Shown: one piece after another, positions 31,717 to 40,997 of the stretch
How positions within the stretch are numbered: the first letter of the stretch is position 1
Layout: the number at the start of each line of letters is the position of its first letter
From: Pseudorhodoferax sp. Leaf274
GTDB taxonomy: Bacteria > Pseudomonadota > Gammaproteobacteria > Burkholderiales > Burkholderiaceae_C
Assembly: GCF_001422445.1 (NCBI RefSeq)
Contig: NZ_LMNA01000003.1
Span: 1 to 64,000, forward strand
DNA length: 64,000 nucleotides
Direction of reading: 5' to 3'
Program-made: the position numbers and the translations under genes
The notes under the pieces: model-generated
The model's database searches: none
What the model was told of the DNA's origin: nothing
What the model saw: the letters and a program-made list of their open reading frames with translations, nothing else

Positions 31717-32277
31717 TTACTTGCCGGCCGTGCGCGGCTTGGCCGCCTGGGGCGCCAGCATCGTTGTCAGCGTCGCGGCCTTCTGCGTGGCCTGCGGGTT
31801 GTTGGCCTGCAGCTGCAGCGAGCGGCCATAGGACTGGCTGGCCAGCTTGGCGTAGACGTCGCCCAGGTTCTCGTACGCCGTGGCGTAGTTCGGGTTTAGG
31901 CGGATCGCCATCTCGAGCGCCGCGCGCGCCTTGTCGTACTGGTTCTGGCCCGCGTACAGCACGGCCAGGTTGTTGTACGGCTCGGGCAGCTCGGGGAATT
32001 CCTGCGTGATCTGCGTGAGCGTCTCGACGGCTTCGTCGGGCTTGCCGAGTTCGGTCTGCACCACGCTCTTCAGGAAGCGCATCTGCGGGTCGCGCGGCTT
32101 GCTGGCCAGGTACTGGTCGACCTTGGTGCCGGCCTCGGCCAGCTTGCCGCTGCGCACGAGCTGGCCCACCTCGGCATAGGGGTCGGCTTGCGCCATGGCG
32201 GCCTGGCCGGCCCACGCCGCGCCGGCGACCACCAGCACGCGCGTGAAAGGCAGGATGCGGGACAGCGCTTGCTTCAT
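31717..32277 (-). CDS. Exported tetratricopeptide-repeat protein
   Basis: The 186-residue protein has a signal peptide (cleavage near AMA-Q at 29) and about three TPR units between 35 and 155, the clearest being LPEPYNNLAVLYAGQNQYDK and NYATAYENLGDVYAKL. The tail is Ala/Lys-rich. TPR proteins of this type act as periplasmic scaffolds; no partner is visible. It is divergent from cysS and transcribed singly between its promoter and the terminator at 31666-31705. Confidence 0.85.
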   Translation of the reverse strand: MKQALSRILPFTRVLVVAGAAWAGQAAMAQADPYAEVGQLVRSGKLAEAGTKVDQYLASKPRDPQMRFLKSVVQTELGKPDEAVETLTQITQEFPELPEPYNNLAVLYAGQNQYDKARAALEMAIRLNPNYATAYENLGDVYAKLASQSYGRSLQLQANNPQATQKAATLTTMLAPQAAKPRTAGK

Positions 32278-32460
32278 AGAACCTCTTGCGGAATACGTAA
32301 AGACAGCCTGCGCACGCGGCTATAGAATGCCGGCGATTCTAGCCGAGGGGGGTGTGCGGCCCGGCGCAGCGCCAGTGCAGCCACCCTCGTGAAAGCGGGC
32401 CTTGACGGCCCGGTCGACCCCCAGGATGTCCCCGTACGATCCTGTGTATTCCCGGATTCC

Positions 32461-33864
32461 ATGAGTTTGCGCATCTTCAACACGCTGACGCGTGCGTTGG
32501 ACGTTTTTTCGCCGATCGAGCCTGGCCATGTCCGCATGTACGTTTGCGGCATGACCATCTATGACCTGTGCCATGTGGGCCATGCCCGCATGATGATGGC
32601 CTTCGATGTGGTGCAGCGCTGGTTGAAGTGCAGCGGCCTGCGCGTGACCTACGTGCGCAACATCACCGACATCGACGACAAGATCATCCGCCGTGCCGTC
32701 GAGCGCGGCATCTCCATTCGTGCGCTGACCGACGAGATGACCGCGGCCATGCACGCCGACATCGGCGCGCTGGGCATCGAGCCGCCCACGCACGAGCCGC
32801 GCGCCACCGACTACGTGCCGCAGATGCTGGGCCTGATCGAGGCGCTGGAGGGCAAGGCCCTGGCCTACCGCGCGGGCAGCGGCGACGTGAACTTCTCGGT
32901 GCGCAAGTTCCCGGGCTACGGCAAGCTGTCGGGCAAGTCGCTGGACGAGCTGCGCGCCGGTGAGCGCGTGGCCGTGCTCGATGGCAAGGACGACCCGCTC
33001 GACTTCGTGCTCTGGAAGGCCGCCAAGCCCGAGGAGCCGGCCGATGCGCAATGGGACAGCCCCTTCGGCTGCGGCCGTCCCGGCTGGCACATCGAGTGCT
33101 CGGCCATGAGCTGCGCCTTGCTCGGCGAGAGCTTCGACTTGCATGGTGGCGGCGCCGACCTGCAGTTCCCGCACCATGAGAACGAGATCGCCCAGAGCGA
33201 AGGCGCGAGCGGCAGGCCGCTGGCGCGCTTCTGGGTGCACAACGGCTTCGTGCGCGTGGACAACGAGAAGATGTCCAAGAGCCTGGGCAACTTCTTCACC
33301 ATCCGCGACGTGCTCAAGAAGTACGACGCTGAAACGTTGCGCTTCTTCATGGTGCGCACGCACTACCGCAGCCCGCTGAACTACAGCGATGCGCATCTGG
33401 ACGACGCGCGCAGCGCCTTGCGCCGCCTGTACACGGCACTCGAATCGGTCGTGCCAGCAGACGTGGCCATCGACTGGGCCCAGCCCCAAGCCGCCCGCTT
33501 CAAGGCCGCGATGGACGAGGACTTCGGCACGCCGGAGGCCGTGGCCGTGCTGTTCGACCTCGCAGCCGAGGTCAACCGCACGCGCTCGGCCGAGACCGCC
33601 GGCCTGCTCAAGGCCCTGGCCGGCACGCTCGGCCTGCTGCAGGGCGACCCGGTGGCGTTCAAGCAGTGGCGCGCCGCGGATGCCGCCGCCGACGCGGCCG
33701 CAGGACTGTCGCCCGATGCCATCGCCGCGGCCATCGCCGCACGCGCTGCCGCCAAGGCAGCCAGGGACTTCGCCGAGGCCGACCGCATCCGCAAGAGCCT
33801 GCTGGAGCAGGGCGTGGTGCTCAAGGACAGCCCCAGCGGCACCACCTGGGAGGCAGCGCAGTGA
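32461..33864 (+). CDS. cysS: Cysteinyl-tRNA synthetase
   Basis: The 467-residue class I synthetase charges tRNA-Cys. The zinc ligand Cys 29 lies in [10 protein letters not shown], the HIGH-type HVGH motif is at 38-41 and KMSKS is at 270-274. The start [12 protein letters not shown] (32461) is chosen over an ATG at 32389, because homologues start here. The 183-base upstream gap is shared with the divergent TPR gene. The DNA glycosylase gene follows closely. Confidence 0.96.
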   Translation: MSLRIFNTLTRALDVFSPIEPGHVRMYVCGMTIYDLCHVGHARMMMAFDVVQRWLKCSGLRVTYVRNITDIDDKIIRRAVERGISIRALTDEMTAAMHADIGALGIEPPTHEPRATDYVPQMLGLIEALEGKALAYRAGSGDVNFSVRKFPGYGKLSGKSLDELRAGERVAVLDGKDDPLDFVLWKAAKPEEPADAQWDSPFGCGRPGWHIECSAMSCALLGESFDLHGGGADLQFPHHENEIAQSEGASGRPLARFWVHNGFVRVDNEKMSKSLGNFFTIRDVLKKYDAETLRFFMVRTHYRSPLNYSDAHLDDARSALRRLYTALESVVPADVAIDWAQPQAARFKAAMDEDFGTPEAVAVLFDLAAEVNRTRSAETAGLLKALAGTLGLLQGDPVAFKQWRAADAAADAAAGLSPDAIAAAIAARAAAKAARDFAEADRIRKSLLEQGVVLKDSPSGTTWEAAQ

Positions 33865-33909
33865 CGCACGCTCCCTTGGCGCCGCGCGGTGGCGCGGCGA
33901 GGATGGCCC

Positions 33910-34575
33910 ATGGCGGCTAGGGCACGCAAGATGGCCGACATGCCCGTGGTGCAGGTCTACACGCCGGAATACTGGCAGGACGCCTGCCGCCACCTGGTGC
34001 GCAAGGACCGCGTCATGAAGCGGCTGATTCCCCAGTTCGGCGACGCCTGCCTGGAGACGCGCGGCGACGCCTTCATCACGCTGGCGCGCAGCATCATCGG
34101 CCAGCAGATCTCCGTCAAGGCCGCGCAGACCGTGTGGGACCGCTTCGCGCTGCTGCCGCGCCAGCTGACGCCGGCCAGCGTGCTCAAGCTCAAGGTGGAC
34201 GACATGCGCGCGGCCGGCCTGTCGGTGCGCAAGGTGGAGTACCTGGTCGACCTCGCGCTGCATTTCGAATCCGGTGCGCTGCACGTGCGCGACTGGCATG
34301 CGATGGAGGACGAAGCCATCATCGCCGAGCTGGTCGCGATCCGCGGCATCGGCCGCTGGACGGCCGAGATGTTCCTGATCTTCCACCTCATGCGGCCCAA
34401 CGTGCTGCCGCTGGACGACATCGGGCTCATCAACGGCGTGAGCCAGAACTACTTTTCCGGAGACCCCGTGAGCCGCAGCGACCTGCGTGAAGTGGCGGCC
34501 GCCTGGGCCCCCTTTGCCAGCGTGGCCACTTGGTATATTTGGCGATCGCTCGACCCGCTGCCGGTCGGGTACTGA
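33910..34575 (+). CDS. DNA-3-methyladenine glycosylase (AlkA/HhH-GPD type)
   Basis: The 221-residue protein has a helix-hairpin-helix ([20 protein letters not shown], about 150-170) and the conserved LPLDD with the catalytic aspartate shortly after. This marks the 3-methyladenine glycosylase II group that excises alkylated purines. The start at 33910 is supported by GAGGA 6 bases upstream; 33889 and 33931 are alternatives. Ogt, another alkylation repair enzyme, lies 1.7 kb downstream on the same strand. Confidence 0.86.
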   Translation: MAARARKMADMPVVQVYTPEYWQDACRHLVRKDRVMKRLIPQFGDACLETRGDAFITLARSIIGQQISVKAAQTVWDRFALLPRQLTPASVLKLKVDDMRAAGLSVRKVEYLVDLALHFESGALHVRDWHAMEDEAIIAELVAIRGIGRWTAEMFLIFHLMRPNVLPLDDIGLINGVSQNYFSGDPVSRSDLREVAAAWAPFASVATWYIWRSLDPLPVGY

Positions 34576-34597
34576 ACAGGAAAGAAGGAGAGCGGCT

Positions 34598-35572
34598 TTG
34601 CCCAAAAGAACCTTCCTCGATTTCGAACAACCCATTGCGGACCTCGAATCCAAGATCGAAGAACTGCGCTATGTGCAGACCGAGTCCGCGGTCGACATCT
34701 CGGCCGAGATCGACCAGCTCGGCAAGAAGAGCCTGCAGCTGACCAAGGACATCTACGGCGTGCTGACGCCGTGGCAGATCACCAAGATCGCCCGCCATGC
34801 CGAGCGGCCCTACACGCTGGACTACGTCAACGAGATCTTCACGGACTTCGTGGAGATGCACGGCGACCGGCATTTCTCCGACGACCTGTCCATCGTCGGC
34901 GGCCTGGCACGCTTCAATGGCCATGCCTGCATGGTGCTGGGCCACCAGAAGGGCCGCGACACCAAGGAGCGTGCGCTGCGCAACTTCGGCATGACCAAGC
35001 CCGAGGGTTACCGCAAGGCGCTGCGGCTCATGAAGACGGCCGAGAAGTTCAAGCTGCCCGTGTTCACCTTCGTCGACACACCGGGGGCCTACCCCGGCAT
35101 CGACGCCGAGGAGCGCGGCCAGTCCGAAGCCATCGGCCGCAACATCTTCGAGATGGCGCAGCTCGAGGTGCCCATCATCACCACCATCATCGGCGAGGGC
35201 GGCTCCGGCGGCGCGCTGGCCATCGCGGTCGCCGACCAGGTGCTGATGCTGCAGTACTCGATCTATTCGGTCATCAGCCCCGAGGGCTGCGCCTCCATCC
35301 TCTGGAAGACCTCCGACCGCGCGCAGGATGCCGCCGACGCGCTGGGCATCACGGCGCACCGGCTCAAGGCCCTGGGCCTGATCGACAAGATCGTCAACGA
35401 GCCCGTGGGCGGCGCGCACCGCGACCACAAGCAGATGGCCGCCTTCCTCAAGCGCGGCCTCAACGATGCCTTCCGCCAGGTCAGCGACCTCAAGGTCAAG
35501 GAACTGACGGACCGGCGCTACGAGCGGCTGCAGAGCTACGGCCGCTTCAACGACACCAAGGCCGACAAGTAG
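34598..35572 (+). CDS. accA: Acetyl-CoA carboxylase carboxyltransferase subunit alpha
   Basis: The 324-residue subunit moves carboxyl from biotin carboxyl carrier protein to acetyl-CoA with AccD. It starts with a TTG codon at 34598 preceded by AAGGAG with ideal spacing; the protein reads [20 protein letters not shown], as in homologues. Conserved segments are [20 protein letters not shown] and [15 protein letters not shown]. No ATG gives a better start. The TTG may tune levels. It is 22 bases after the glycosylase gene. Confidence 0.94.
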   Translation: MPKRTFLDFEQPIADLESKIEELRYVQTESAVDISAEIDQLGKKSLQLTKDIYGVLTPWQITKIARHAERPYTLDYVNEIFTDFVEMHGDRHFSDDLSIVGGLARFNGHACMVLGHQKGRDTKERALRNFGMTKPEGYRKALRLMKTAEKFKLPVFTFVDTPGAYPGIDAEERGQSEAIGRNIFEMAQLEVPIITTIIGEGGSGGALAIAVADQVLMLQYSIYSVISPEGCASILWKTSDRAQDAADALGITAHRLKALGLIDKIVNEPVGGAHRDHKQMAAFLKRGLNDAFRQVSDLKVKELTDRRYERLQSYGRFNDTKADK

Positions 35573-35579
35573 GTCGCCC

Positions 35580-36239
35580 ATGGCCACAGCCGCACCGCTG
35601 CATGTGAGCCGTGGCCTGGAGCGCCTGCCGGTGCTGTGCGCCGCGGGCTGCAAGCTGCCCGAGGATTTGCAGCGCTTTTATTTCCTGCGCCATGGGCAGA
35701 CGGCGCGCAATGCCCTGCGGATCTTCCAGAGCATCGAGGAGCCGCTCAACGACACGGGCCTGGCCCAGGCCGAGCAGGCCGCTGCCTTGCTGGCCGAGGA
35801 ACTGGCCGGTCGCGAAGGCGTGCACATCGTCTGCAGCGATGCACCGCGCGCGCTGGCCACGGCGCGCACGGTCGCACGCCACCTCGCGCGCGAGGAGCGG
35901 TTGCACGCGGGCCTGCGCGAACGCCATTTCGGCGCGCTGATCGGCTCGTCGTCGGCCAACATCGACTGGGACTGCGCACCCGAGGGCGGGGAGACGCTGG
36001 ACCAGTTCGTCGAGCGCAGCCTGGCCGCGCTGGCCGAGGCCGTCGCCCATCCCGCGCCCGTCGTCGTCGTGGCGCACGGCGGCACCTTGCATGTGCTGGC
36101 CTGCGCGTTGGGCGTCGTGCTCGATGCGGCGTTGCTCGCCAACGCCACGCCGCTGCGTTTCGACCGCGTCGGCGCGGGCTGGACCGTCACGCGGCTCGGC
36201 ACCGCGCCCGCGGTGGACGCCGCGCCGAATCTGGCCTGA
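35580..36239 (+). CDS. Histidine phosphatase superfamily protein
   Basis: The 219-residue protein has the phosphoglycerate-mutase-like fold. The phosphohistidine motif RHG is at 37-39 (FYFLRHGQTARN), a catalytic Glu follows in LRERHFGALIG, and the second His lies in VVVVAHGGTLHVLAC near 163. The first 30 residues are unusual for the family and lack a signal peptide. It lies 7 bases after accA. The substrate (sugar phosphate or other) is unknown. Confidence 0.84.
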   Translation: MATAAPLHVSRGLERLPVLCAAGCKLPEDLQRFYFLRHGQTARNALRIFQSIEEPLNDTGLAQAEQAAALLAEELAGREGVHIVCSDAPRALATARTVARHLAREERLHAGLRERHFGALIGSSSANIDWDCAPEGGETLDQFVERSLAALAEAVAHPAPVVVVAHGGTLHVLACALGVVLDAALLANATPLRFDRVGAGWTVTRLGTAPAVDAAPNLA

Positions 36240-36249
36240 GCTTTCCACC

Positions 36250-36789
36250 ATGGCCACGGGCGGCCTGTACCTGTTCGACACGGCCATCGGCCGCTGCGGC
36301 ATCGGTTGGGGTCCACGTGGCATCGCGTCGGTGCAACTGCCCGACCGCAGCGCGTCGCGCCTGCTGGCCCGGTTGCGCCAGCGCCTGCCGGACGCCCCGG
36401 TTGCGCCACCGCCAGAGGATGTGCAACGCGCAGCCGAACGCACGACCGCGCTGCTCGCCGGCGCGCGCGACGACCTGCTGGACATCGCGCTCGACATGGA
36501 AGGCATCGCACCCTTCCACCGGCGCGTGTACGCCCGCGCCCGCGCCATTGCGCCGGGCCGCACCATGACCTACGGCGAACTGGCAGCCGACATCGGCGAG
36601 CCCGGCGCCGCGCGCGCGGTGGGCCAGGCGCTGGGCCTCAACCCCTTCGCGCCCATCGTGCCCTGCCACCGCATCCTCGCCGCAGGCGCGCGCTCGGGCG
36701 GCTTTTCGGCGCCCGGCGGCGTGGACACCAAGCTGCGCATGCTGCTGGCCGAGCACGCCGCGTTCGGCGCACCCGGCCTGTTCGATTGA
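36250..36789 (+). CDS. ogt: Methylated-DNA-protein cysteine methyltransferase
   Basis: The 179-residue protein removes O6-alkyl groups from guanine by suicide transfer to Cys 139 in the PCHR motif. MTYGELAADIGEPGAARAVG near 101-120 forms the helix-turn-helix. It lacks the Ada N-terminal zinc domain, so it is Ogt-like rather than an Ada regulator. It lies 10 bases after the phosphatase gene and converges with the enoyl-CoA hydratase gene with no gap. Confidence 0.92.
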   Translation: MATGGLYLFDTAIGRCGIGWGPRGIASVQLPDRSASRLLARLRQRLPDAPVAPPPEDVQRAAERTTALLAGARDDLLDIALDMEGIAPFHRRVYARARAIAPGRTMTYGELAADIGEPGAARAVGQALGLNPFAPIVPCHRILAAGARSGGFSAPGGVDTKLRMLLAEHAAFGAPGLFD

Positions 36790-37578
36790 TCAGCTGAACT
36801 TGGGCGCACGCTTCTCGATGAAGGCGCGCACGGCCTCTTCGTGGTCGGCCGTCTTGTGCGCGATGGCCTGGTAGCCGGCCGACATCTCCAGCAGCGACTC
36901 CAGCGTGCTGTTCTGGCCTTCGCGCAGCAGCCGCTTGGTCATGCGCAGCACGCCGCCCGGGTTGGCCGCGATCTTGGCGGCCAGCGCGCGCGCCTCGGCC
37001 ATCAGCGCCTCGGCCGGCACCACGCGCGAGACCAGCCCGCAGGCCAGCGCCTGCCGCGCATCGAGCGCCTCGCCCGTGAACGCCATCTCGGCCGCCTTGG
37101 ACATGCCCACGGCGCGCGGCAGCAGCCAGGCGCCACCGTCGCCGGCCACGATGCCGACCTTCACGAAGCTCTCGGCGAAGGTGGCGTTCTCCGACGCGAT
37201 GCGGATGTCGCACATGCAGGTGAGGTCCAGGCCGGCGCCGATGGCCGGGCCGTTGACGGCGCAGATGGTCGGCACGTCCAGGTTGTACAGCGCCTTGGGG
37301 ATGCGCTGGATGCCGTTGCGGTATTCCTCGCGGATGACCTCGGGCGACAGCGTGTCGCCGAAGAAGCGCTGCATGTCCTTGACGTTGCCGCCCGAGCTGA
37401 ACACGGGGCCGGTGCCCGTGATGATCACTGCGCGCACCGAGGTGTCGCGGCGGATCGCGTCGCAGGCCTGCACGAACTCGTCGACGGCCGTGTTGCCGGT
37501 CAGCGCGTTGCGCGTGGCCGGCTGGTTCATGGTCAGGGTCAGGATGGCGCCGTCGCGCTCGGTGGTCAGGAAGCTCAT
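36790..37578 (-). CDS. Enoyl-CoA hydratase/isomerase family protein
   Basis: The 262-residue crotonase-fold protein has the two oxyanion-hole regions GTGPVFSSGGNVKDM near 55 and AVNGPAIGAGLDLTCMCDI near 107, and the active-site helix GDGGAWLLPRAVG near 144. It hydrates or isomerises an enoyl-CoA in the pathway encoded by the upstream dehydrogenases. It is last in the Bug/CaiB/ACAD operon, 14 bases after the small dehydrogenase gene. Confidence 0.9.
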   Translation of the reverse strand: MSFLTTERDGAILTLTMNQPATRNALTGNTAVDEFVQACDAIRRDTSVRAVIITGTGPVFSSGGNVKDMQRFFGDTLSPEVIREEYRNGIQRIPKALYNLDVPTICAVNGPAIGAGLDLTCMCDIRIASENATFAESFVKVGIVAGDGGAWLLPRAVGMSKAAEMAFTGEALDARQALACGLVSRVVPAEALMAEARALAAKIAANPGGVLRMTKRLLREGQNSTLESLLEMSAGYQAIAHKTADHEEAVRAFIEKRAPKFS

Positions 37579-37592
37579 GGTGGTCTCGCGGT

Positions 37593-38591
37593 TCAGTGGA
37601 CGGTGGTGGCGGCGCGGATCGTATCGAGCACGAGGGCCTCGCCGCTGTCCAGGTGGTGACGGCCGGCCACGCCGTGCCAGTAGGACTCGCTGCCCGCGGC
37701 CTGGCGCCAGGCGTGCAGGCGGCGCGTGTACAGCTGCAGATCGAACTCGGCTGTGAAGCCGATGGCGCCGTGGATGGCGTGGGCCATGCTGGCCACTTCC
37801 AGTGCGGCTTCGCTCGTGCGCGCCTTGGCGATGGCCGCGTTCAGCCGTTCGGGCACGATCCCGGTGGCACGGCAGCCCAGCTGCGCAGCCGTGCGTGCGG
37901 CGAACACATGCTCGGCCATCTGGGCCAGCTGGTGCTGGATCGCCTGGAACTTGCCGATGGGCCGGCCGAACTGCTGGCGCTCGTTGGCATAGGCCAGCGT
38001 GCGGTCGAAGGCCGCGCGCAAGGCGCCGGCCAGCTGGGCCGCGTACAGGGCCGCCTGCAGCAGGCGCAGTTCCTGCGCGTCGCCGCTGACAGGCGTTGCG
38101 GCCTCCCAGGCCTGTGCGGGCCAGCGCAGCGCCATGTCGAGCACGAAGCCCGCCGGCGTGGCCTGGGCCGTGGCCACGGGCAGCAGGCGCACCGCGCCAC
38201 CGCGCGCAACCAGCACCTGGTCGGCCACGCGGCCTGTGCGCACGAGCGGGCAGACGACCCCGTCCGCGGTGGCCTCGGCTTCGGCGAACACGGTGCCGCC
38301 TCGGGGCACGGCCACGCCGGCGCGCGCGAGCCAGCCGCGCGCCAGCACGGTCTCGCCGAGCGGCACGGGCACGGCATGCGTGCCGCACAGGCGCAGCAGG
38401 CCGAAGACCTCGTGCAGCGCGAGGCCCGCGCCGCCCTGGGCTTCGGGCACGAGCGCGTCGGCGAAGCCGGCGTCCTCGATGGCCTGCCACAGCGCACGGT
38501 GGTCGCCGCCGGCTTCGATGGCGCGCAATGCGTCGGGGGTGGAAAGGTCGCGCAGCAGCTGCGCGGCCGCGTCTTCAAGCAGATCGTCCAT
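37593..38591 (-). CDS. Acyl-CoA dehydrogenase family protein, small subunit type
   Basis: The 332-residue protein has the C-terminal helical domain of acyl-CoA dehydrogenases (YANERQQFGRPIGKFQAIQH near 206, then AIHGAIGFTAEFDLQLYTRR). The middle beta domain that binds FAD is degenerate and lacks the MSEPGAGSD motif. Such short, degenerate subunits pair with a complete partner in alpha2beta2 dehydrogenases, and the complete partner is encoded 16 bases upstream. Confidence 0.85.
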   Translation of the reverse strand: MDDLLEDAAAQLLRDLSTPDALRAIEAGGDHRALWQAIEDAGFADALVPEAQGGAGLALHEVFGLLRLCGTHAVPVPLGETVLARGWLARAGVAVPRGGTVFAEAEATADGVVCPLVRTGRVADQVLVARGGAVRLLPVATAQATPAGFVLDMALRWPAQAWEAATPVSGDAQELRLLQAALYAAQLAGALRAAFDRTLAYANERQQFGRPIGKFQAIQHQLAQMAEHVFAARTAAQLGCRATGIVPERLNAAIAKARTSEAALEVASMAHAIHGAIGFTAEFDLQLYTRRLHAWRQAAGSESYWHGVAGRHHLDSGEALVLDTIRAATTVH

Positions 38592-38607
38592 GGTCTTGTC
38601 GTCCTTC

Positions 38608-39765
38608 TCAGCGCAGGCCCAGGCCGCGCGCGATCATGCCGCGCAGGATCTCGCGCGTGCCGCCACGCAGCGAGAACGAGGGCGCGACCTGGGTCACGTA
38701 GTCCAGCGTGTGCAGCAACTCCAGCGGCACGCTGCCGTCGGGCCGGGAGAACAGGTCGTCGGCGATGGCGGCAGGGATCAGCTGCTCCACGCCCGTGCCC
38801 AGGTCCTTGACCAGCGCGGCCTCCACCAGCGGGCTCTCGCCGCGCGTGAGCTTCTCGGTCACGGCCACCGACATCGCGCGCAGCGGTGCCAGCGCGCAGA
38901 CGATGCGGCCGGCCAGGCGCTCGGCCTCGGGCGTGCGGCCCGCGGGCGTGCGCGCCCAGGCGGCCCACTGGTCGAACAGCACGATGCTGGAGAACAGCCG
39001 CTCGGGCCCGCTGCGCTCGAAGGCCAGCTCGGCGTTGACCTGCTCCCACCCCTTGCCTTCGGCGCCGACCAGCGCGTCGTGGTCCAGCTGCACGTTGTCG
39101 AAGAACACCTCGCAGAAGTGCGCGTCGCCCGACTGGTCGGTGATGGGCCGCACGCGCACGCCGGGCAGCTTCAGGTCCACGATCAGCTGCGACAGGCCCT
39201 TTTGCCGGTCGTCGGTGGTGCCCGAGGTGCGCACCAGCGCGATCATGTGGCTGCAGTGGTGGGCGTTGGTGGTCCAGATCTTCTGGCCGTTGAGCAGCCA
39301 GCCCGCCTCGTTGGGCGTGGCGCGCGTGCGCACGCTGGCCAGGTCGGAGCCGGCGCCGGGCTCGCTCATGCCGATGCAGAAGTACGACTCGCCGCGGCAG
39401 ATCGCCGGCACGTAGCGCTGCTTCTGCGCCTCGGTGCCGTAGCGCAGGACCAGCGGCGCGCTCTGGCGGTCGGCGATCCAGTGCGAGCCGACGGGCGCGC
39501 CCCAGTTCAGGAATTCCTCGACCAGCACGTAGCGCGCGAACGCGCTGCGGCCACCGCCACCGTAGGCCGGCGGCAGCGTGATGCCCAGCCAGCCCTGCTT
39601 GCCGAGCTTGCGGCTGAATTCCGGGTCGTAGCCGCTCCAGGATTTGGCGCGCACATGCGCTGGCACGTCCTTCAAGGCTTCGGCCAGGAAGGCACGCACG
39701 GGTGCGCGCAGGGCCTCGTCCTCGGGCGGGATCGCGGTCAGGGTCAGGGAGTCAAGCGCGCTCAT
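38608..39765 (-). CDS. Acyl-CoA dehydrogenase, complete subunit
   Basis: The 385-residue flavoenzyme has the FAD/ETF motif CIGMSEPGAGSDLASVRTRA near 129-148, KIWTTNAHHC near 162, and the C-terminal FSLRGGTREILRGMIARGLG. It should introduce a 2,3-double bond into an acyl-CoA and pass electrons to ETF. It overlaps the CoA-transferase stop by 4 bases. The substrate is unknown; pairing with the short subunit points to a bulky or dicarboxylic acyl chain, by analogy with pimeloyl- and steroid-chain dehydrogenases. Confidence 0.9.
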   Translation of the reverse strand: MSALDSLTLTAIPPEDEALRAPVRAFLAEALKDVPAHVRAKSWSGYDPEFSRKLGKQGWLGITLPPAYGGGGRSAFARYVLVEEFLNWGAPVGSHWIADRQSAPLVLRYGTEAQKQRYVPAICRGESYFCIGMSEPGAGSDLASVRTRATPNEAGWLLNGQKIWTTNAHHCSHMIALVRTSGTTDDRQKGLSQLIVDLKLPGVRVRPITDQSGDAHFCEVFFDNVQLDHDALVGAEGKGWEQVNAELAFERSGPERLFSSIVLFDQWAAWARTPAGRTPEAERLAGRIVCALAPLRAMSVAVTEKLTRGESPLVEAALVKDLGTGVEQLIPAAIADDLFSRPDGSVPLELLHTLDYVTQVAPSFSLRGGTREILRGMIARGLGLR

Positions 39766-40997
39766 CCCAGTGCTCCTTTGCTTTGCAGTGCATCGATGTC
39801 CTCCTCACTCATCTTCAGGATGTCGTGCAGCACCGCGCGCGTGTGCTGGCCCAGCTGCGGCGGGGCTTCGCGGTATTGCACGGGCGTGTCCGACATGCGG
39901 ATCGGGTTGGCCACCAGCGCCACGTCGGCGCCGGCGGCATGCGGCATGGCCATCTGCAGGCCGCGTGCGCGCACCTGCGGGTCGGCGAACACGTCGGCGA
40001 TGCTGTTGATCGGGCCGCAGGGCACGCCGGCCTTCTCCAACAGTGCGATCCAGTCGGCCGTGGTGCGCTGCACGGTGGCCGCGCGCAGCAGCGGAATCAG
40101 CACATCGCGGTGCTGCAGCCGGCCCGTGTTGCGCGCAAAGCGCGGGTCGCTCGCCCATTCCGGATGGCCGGCAGCCTCGCAGAAGCGCGCGTACTGCCCG
40201 TCGTTGCCGGTGGCCAGGATCATGTGGCCGTCGGCCGTCGGGAAGTCCTGGTAGGGCACGGTGTTGGGGTGTGCGTTGCCCATGCGCTGCGGCGCCTTGC
40301 CACCGTGCAGGTAGTTCATGGCCTGGTTGCCCAGGCAGGCCACGCCCACGTCGAGCAGCGCCAGGTCGATGTACTGGCCGCGGCCGGTGCGCGTGCGCGC
40401 GTGCAGCGCGGCCTGGATGGCGTTGGCCGCATACAGGCCGGTCAGGATGTCGGTCAGCGCCACGCCCACCTTCATCGGGCCGGCGCCGGGCGCGCCATCG
40501 GGCTGGCCGGTGATGCTCATGAGCCCGCCCATGCCCTGGATCAGGAAGTCGTAGCCCGCGCGCTGCGCGTACGGCCCGGTCTGGCCGAAGCCGGTGATCG
40601 AGCAGTAGACCAGCCGCGGGTTCAGCGCCGACAGTGTGGCGTAGTCGAGCCCGTACTGGGCCAGGCTGCCGGTCTTGAAGTTCTCGACCACCACGTCGCT
40701 GTGCTGGGCCAGTTCCTGCAAGAGCCGCTGGCCTTCGGGCGTCTGCATGTCCACCGTGATGGAGCGCTTGTTGCGGTTGGTGCAAAGGTAGTAGGCCGCG
40801 TCCGTGGTGGGCTCGCCCTGGCCATCGCGCACGAAGGGCGGGCCCCAGGTGCGGGTGTCGTCGCCGGCGCCCGGGCGCTCGACCTTGACGACCTCTGCTC
40901 CCAGGTCGCCCAGCAGTTGCGCGGCCCAGGGGCCGGCCAGTACGCGCGAGAGGTCCAGCACGCGGATGCCGGACAGGGCGCCTTGCGCTTGCGTCAT
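39762..40997 (-). CDS. CaiB/BaiF family CoA-transferase
   Basis: The 411-residue class III CoA-transferase has the family start GIRVLDLSRVLAGPWAAQLL, the NRNKRSITVDM strand near 74-84 and GFGQTGPYAQRAGYDFLIQG near 137. It would activate a carboxylate by exchange with another CoA ester, supplying the downstream dehydrogenases. Its start overlaps the Bug-protein stop by 4 bases and its end overlaps the dehydrogenase start, so the operon is tightly coupled. Confidence 0.92.
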   Translation of the reverse strand: MTQAQGALSGIRVLDLSRVLAGPWAAQLLGDLGAEVVKVERPGAGDDTRTWGPPFVRDGQGEPTTDAAYYLCTNRNKRSITVDMQTPEGQRLLQELAQHSDVVVENFKTGSLAQYGLDYATLSALNPRLVYCSITGFGQTGPYAQRAGYDFLIQGMGGLMSITGQPDGAPGAGPMKVGVALTDILTGLYAANAIQAALHARTRTGRGQYIDLALLDVGVACLGNQAMNYLHGGKAPQRMGNAHPNTVPYQDFPTADGHMILATGNDGQYARFCEAAGHPEWASDPRFARNTGRLQHRDVLIPLLRAATVQRTTADWIALLEKAGVPCGPINSIADVFADPQVRARGLQMAMPHAAGADVALVANPIRMSDTPVQYREAPPQLGQHTRAVLHDILKMSEEDIDALQSKGALG

